This document shows, piece by piece, positions 61,985-64,000 of a stretch of DNA of 64,000 nucleotides. Origin of the DNA: Haloprofundus salilacus (GTDB taxonomy: Archaea; Halobacteriota; Halobacteria; Halobacteriales; Haloferacaceae); assembly GCF_020150815.1 (NCBI RefSeq), contig NZ_CP083723.1, forward strand, positions 2,480,001 through 2,544,000. The letters run 5' to 3'. Numbering within the stretch: the stretch's first letter is position 1; every line of letters starts with the position of its first letter. Below the pieces are notes generated by a model. The model had not been told where the DNA came from, did not search any database, and saw only the letters and a program-made list of their open reading frames with translations. The position numbers and the translations under genes are program-made.

Positions 61985-62728
61985 ATGTTCACGGCAGTTG
62001 CGAGCGCCGACGCGCTCTCGAAGACGCTCGACCCCGTCGGCGTGCTCGTCGACGAGTGCAAGATTCGCCTCGACGAGGACGGTCTCCGAATCTCGGCGAT
62101 GGACCCCGCGACCGTCGGTGTGGTCGAACTCTCGCTCGAAGCGGGTGCATTCGAATCCTACGAGGCCGACGGCGGCGTCGTCGGCGTCGACGTAGACCGA
62201 CTCGACGACGTGGTCGAGATGGCCGACACGGGCCAACTCGTCCACCTCGAACTCGACGCGGAGACGCGTCAACTCCGGATTCGAATCGGCGGACTGGAGT
62301 ACACCCTCGCGCTCGTCGACCCCGACGCCATCCGGCAGGAACCGGACCTCGACTCGATAGAGTTGCCCGCCAGCGCCGTCGTCGAGGGTCGGCAGTTCGG
62401 GCGGGCGATAGATGCCGCGGAGATGGTTTCGAACCACGTCGCCGTCGGCGTCGACGAAGTCGAGGAACAGCTGTACGTGAACGCGGAGGGTGATGTGGAC
62501 AGCGTCCACTACGAACTGCCCGCGGACGACCTCGTCGACTTCCAGCCTGCATCTGCCCACTCGCTGTTCTCGCTCGACTACCTCACCGAGATGAACCGCG
62601 TCGTTCCCGATGACGCGGCGGTGACGCTCGAACTCGGCGAGGAGTTCCCGATGCGACTCGGGTACGAGTTCGCCGACGGGGAGGGAAAAGCGCTGTACTT
62701 CTTGGCTCCACGGATACAGAGTCGGTGA
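61985..62728 (+). CDS. pcn: DNA polymerase sliding clamp PCNA
   Basis: 247 residues from the ATG giving MFTAVASADALSK. Features of the clamp are F-T-A-V near the start, D-E-C-K-I-R-L-D-E-D-G-L-R-I-S-A-M-D near 24, the interdomain linker region with L-V-D-P-D-A-I-R-Q-E-P near 112, and the end L-Y-F-L-A-P-R near 240. Trimeric rings hold replicative polymerases and PIP-box proteins on DNA. It is more acidic than non-halophilic PCNA. A TATA-like TTTATGAC lies about 28-35 bases upstream. The convergent M20 gene ends 24 bases after its stop. Confidence 0.96.
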   Translation: MFTAVASADALSKTLDPVGVLVDECKIRLDEDGLRISAMDPATVGVVELSLEAGAFESYEADGGVVGVDVDRLDDVVEMADTGQLVHLELDAETRQLRIRIGGLEYTLALVDPDAIRQEPDLDSIELPASAVVEGRQFGRAIDAAEMVSNHVAVGVDEVEEQLYVNAEGDVDSVHYELPADDLVDFQPASAHSLFSLDYLTEMNRVVPDDAAVTLELGEEFPMRLGYEFADGEGKALYFLAPRIQSR

Positions 62729-62752
62729 CCGTCTCTAACCCCGGTACGACCG

Positions 62753-63862
62753 CTACACCGACTCCGCCGCGTTCCGGTAGATGCGATAACACCGCTCCAG
62801 CACGTCCAGTCCGACGCTCTCCGTCTTCGTGTGCGCCTCGCCGGGTTCGGACGCGCCGCAGACGACGCAGGTCGTCCCGGCCTGCGCCAACCACCCGGCG
62901 TCCGTCGCGTGCGGTTTCGTCACCAACTCGGGGTCGCCGTCTTGGGCGTCTTTCGCCGCCTCCAACACGGAGTCGGCGAACGTCTCGTCGTCGCAATCCA
63001 TCGGCGGCAGGTCCTGGTCGACGGTCCACGTGATGCCCTCGATTTCCTCGACGCGCTCCAGTTCGGCGCGGACGCCCGGCACGGTCCGCTCGTCGACGAT
63101 AATCTCGCACTCGTCGGGGATGACGTTCCACGCCGTCCCGCCGTCGATGCCGGTGACCGCGACAGTTCCTCGTAGCTGTTCGCCGAACACCTCGACTTCG
63201 GGAAACTCCAGTTCCCGCACGATATCGATGGCGTCCGACGCCCGGTAGATGGCATTCTCGCCCGCCTCGGGCTCGCTGGCGTGCGCCGCCGACCCGCGGG
63301 CGACGAGGGTGCTCGCGCGGCGACCCTTATGTGCGACCACCACGTCAGTGACGCCCGGTTTCGAGTAGTTCGTTGAGCCCTCGGCGACGATGGCGTAGTC
63401 GGGCGCGAAGCCCTCGTCGATGGCCACTCGTGCACCCGTCCCGCCGATCTCCTCGCCGACGAAACTCGCGAAGACGAGTTCGCAACTCGGATCGGCGTCG
63501 CGGAACGCGAGCATCGACGCCGCCACCGCACCTTTCATGTCGGCCGACCCGCGGCCGTACAGTCGGCCGTCGCGTTCCTTGACGACGTACTCTTCGCCGT
63601 CGAGTTGCGACGGCGCGGGCGGGACCACGTCGTGGTGGCCGACGAGCGCCAGCGAGGGCGCGTCGTCGCGACCGTCTCCGTCGCCCGGTCCCTTGCGGGC
63701 GATTACGTTGCCCGCGCTGTCGCGGGTCACGTTTCCGTCGGTGTGTTCGTGGAGCCAGTCCTCGATGGCGTCGCCCGCGGCGGTTTCGTCCTCGTGGCTC
63801 GGTATCGAGACAAGTTCCCGCGTCAGCGTCGTTACGTCGTCCGTGCCGCCCGTATCGTCCAT
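62753..63862 (-). CDS. M20-family metallopeptidase (ArgE/DapE-like)
   Basis: 369 residues from ATG 63862 (MDDTGGTDDVTTLT). Zinc-site motifs: V-G-H-H-D-V-V-P-P near 75, G-R-G-S-A-D-M-K-G near 105, the catalytic E-E-I-G-G near 138, and H-A-T-D-A-G-W-L near 315. The dimerisation domain sits between them. The set fits acetylornithine/succinyl-diaminopimelate deacylases and dipeptidases; the particular substrate is not determined. In haloarchaea, which use other routes for lysine, an acyl-amino-acid or dipeptide substrate is possible. Convergent with pcn. Confidence 0.92.
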   Translation of the reverse strand: MDDTGGTDDVTTLTRELVSIPSHEDETAAGDAIEDWLHEHTDGNVTRDSAGNVIARKGPGDGDGRDDAPSLALVGHHDVVPPAPSQLDGEEYVVKERDGRLYGRGSADMKGAVAASMLAFRDADPSCELVFASFVGEEIGGTGARVAIDEGFAPDYAIVAEGSTNYSKPGVTDVVVAHKGRRASTLVARGSAAHASEPEAGENAIYRASDAIDIVRELEFPEVEVFGEQLRGTVAVTGIDGGTAWNVIPDECEIIVDERTVPGVRAELERVEEIEGITWTVDQDLPPMDCDDETFADSVLEAAKDAQDGDPELVTKPHATDAGWLAQAGTTCVVCGASEPGEAHTKTESVGLDVLERCYRIYRNAAESV

Positions 63863-63945
63863 ATCGTGCGGTAGCGGGTGACGACGTAATAAGGGGTTGT
63901 GTGTAACGGCAAAGCGGCTATTCACGTCGAAACGGGAGTTCGGAT

Positions 63946-64000
63946 ATGGGAGACGACACCGAACCGAGAACGAACCCGACAACGAACCGGACGAACACGA
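63946..64000 (+). CDS. Start of a gene running off the window
   Basis: An ATG at 63946 opens a frame that stays open to the end of the window: M-G-D-D-T-E-P-R-T-N-P, then Thr/Asn/Arg-rich. Only 18 residues are visible, hydrophilic, with no recognised motif. It is divergent from the M20 gene with 83 bases between. It may be a true gene start or a chance frame. Confidence 0.35.
   Translation, partial: MGDDTEPRTNPTTNRTNT

Overview
The window is a stretch of chromosome from a halophilic archaeon (class Halobacteria). The evidence is high G+C, strongly acidic proteins, an RNA polymerase with split A subunit (A' and A'') and B' ending just before it, archaeal promoter signals with TATA-like boxes about 25-35 bases before many starts, and many families that are essentially haloarchaeal (HalOD1, an HVO_0416-type zinc finger, SepF, PGF-CTERM). 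A Haloferacales-type organism is my best guess, but the sequence alone does not fix the genus.

Layout. (1) 1-14.7 kb: the information-processing cluster rpoB1(end)-rpoA1-rpoA2-nusA, then a zinc-ribbon gene and an MscS channel, then rps12-rps7, a HExxH protein on the other strand, fusA, an ACT-protein/homoserine dehydrogenase operon with a possible leader ORF, tuf and rps10. (2) 14.8-19.6 kb: a rhomboid protease, tRNA-Ala(CGC), then a visibly lower-G+C block holding a GAF/PAS histidine kinase, a HalOD1 protein, a winged-helix regulator and a decayed-looking stretch, ended by cspA. (3) 20-31 kb: small conserved proteins, an ABC exporter operon with a secreted CARDB/COG1361-type partner, an RNB-domain RNase, a PUA protein, a three-gene group (membrane protein, glycosyltransferase, DUF1028), sepF and a methyltransferase. 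(4) 32-46 kb: uvrA, an Asp-box propeller protein, a Tat-secreted protein, a geranylgeranyl reductase-type flavoprotein, a YgfZ/GcvT protein, small regulators, an SDR, UspA, an AIM24-like protein and a ROK sugar kinase. (5) 46-64 kb: a Tat/PGF-CTERM LVIVD-repeat protein, a CNNM-type protein, NifU-like protein, FAU-1, PrsW, a tiny zinc finger, a UvrD/Rep helicase, M24 peptidase, riboflavin synthase, a GYD protein, two tandem M32 carboxypeptidases, PCNA and an M20 peptidase.

How genes work together. Most of region 1 is the transcription/translation core, with 1-8 base gaps or overlaps indicating cotranscription. The ACT protein and Hom probably form a split, feedback-regulated homoserine dehydrogenase. 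The COG1361-ATPase-permease genes overlap by four bases each and form an extracellular-adaptor exporter. The kinase/HalOD1/winged-helix block looks like an acquired signalling island beside a tRNA.

The most unusual items are a helix-turn-helix-like insertion inside RpoA', a short leader ORF overlapping the ACT gene, a perfect palindrome covering the cspA promoter, two copies of a noncoding GC-rich repeat flanking the GYD/first M32 segment, a 58-bp tandem repeat over the end of the ROK gene, and a glycosyltransferase lacking the second Asp of its DxD motif. I found no CRISPR array, rRNA or recognisable transposase. I do not see a clearly new multi-gene system such as a defence locus; the items above are the best leads.
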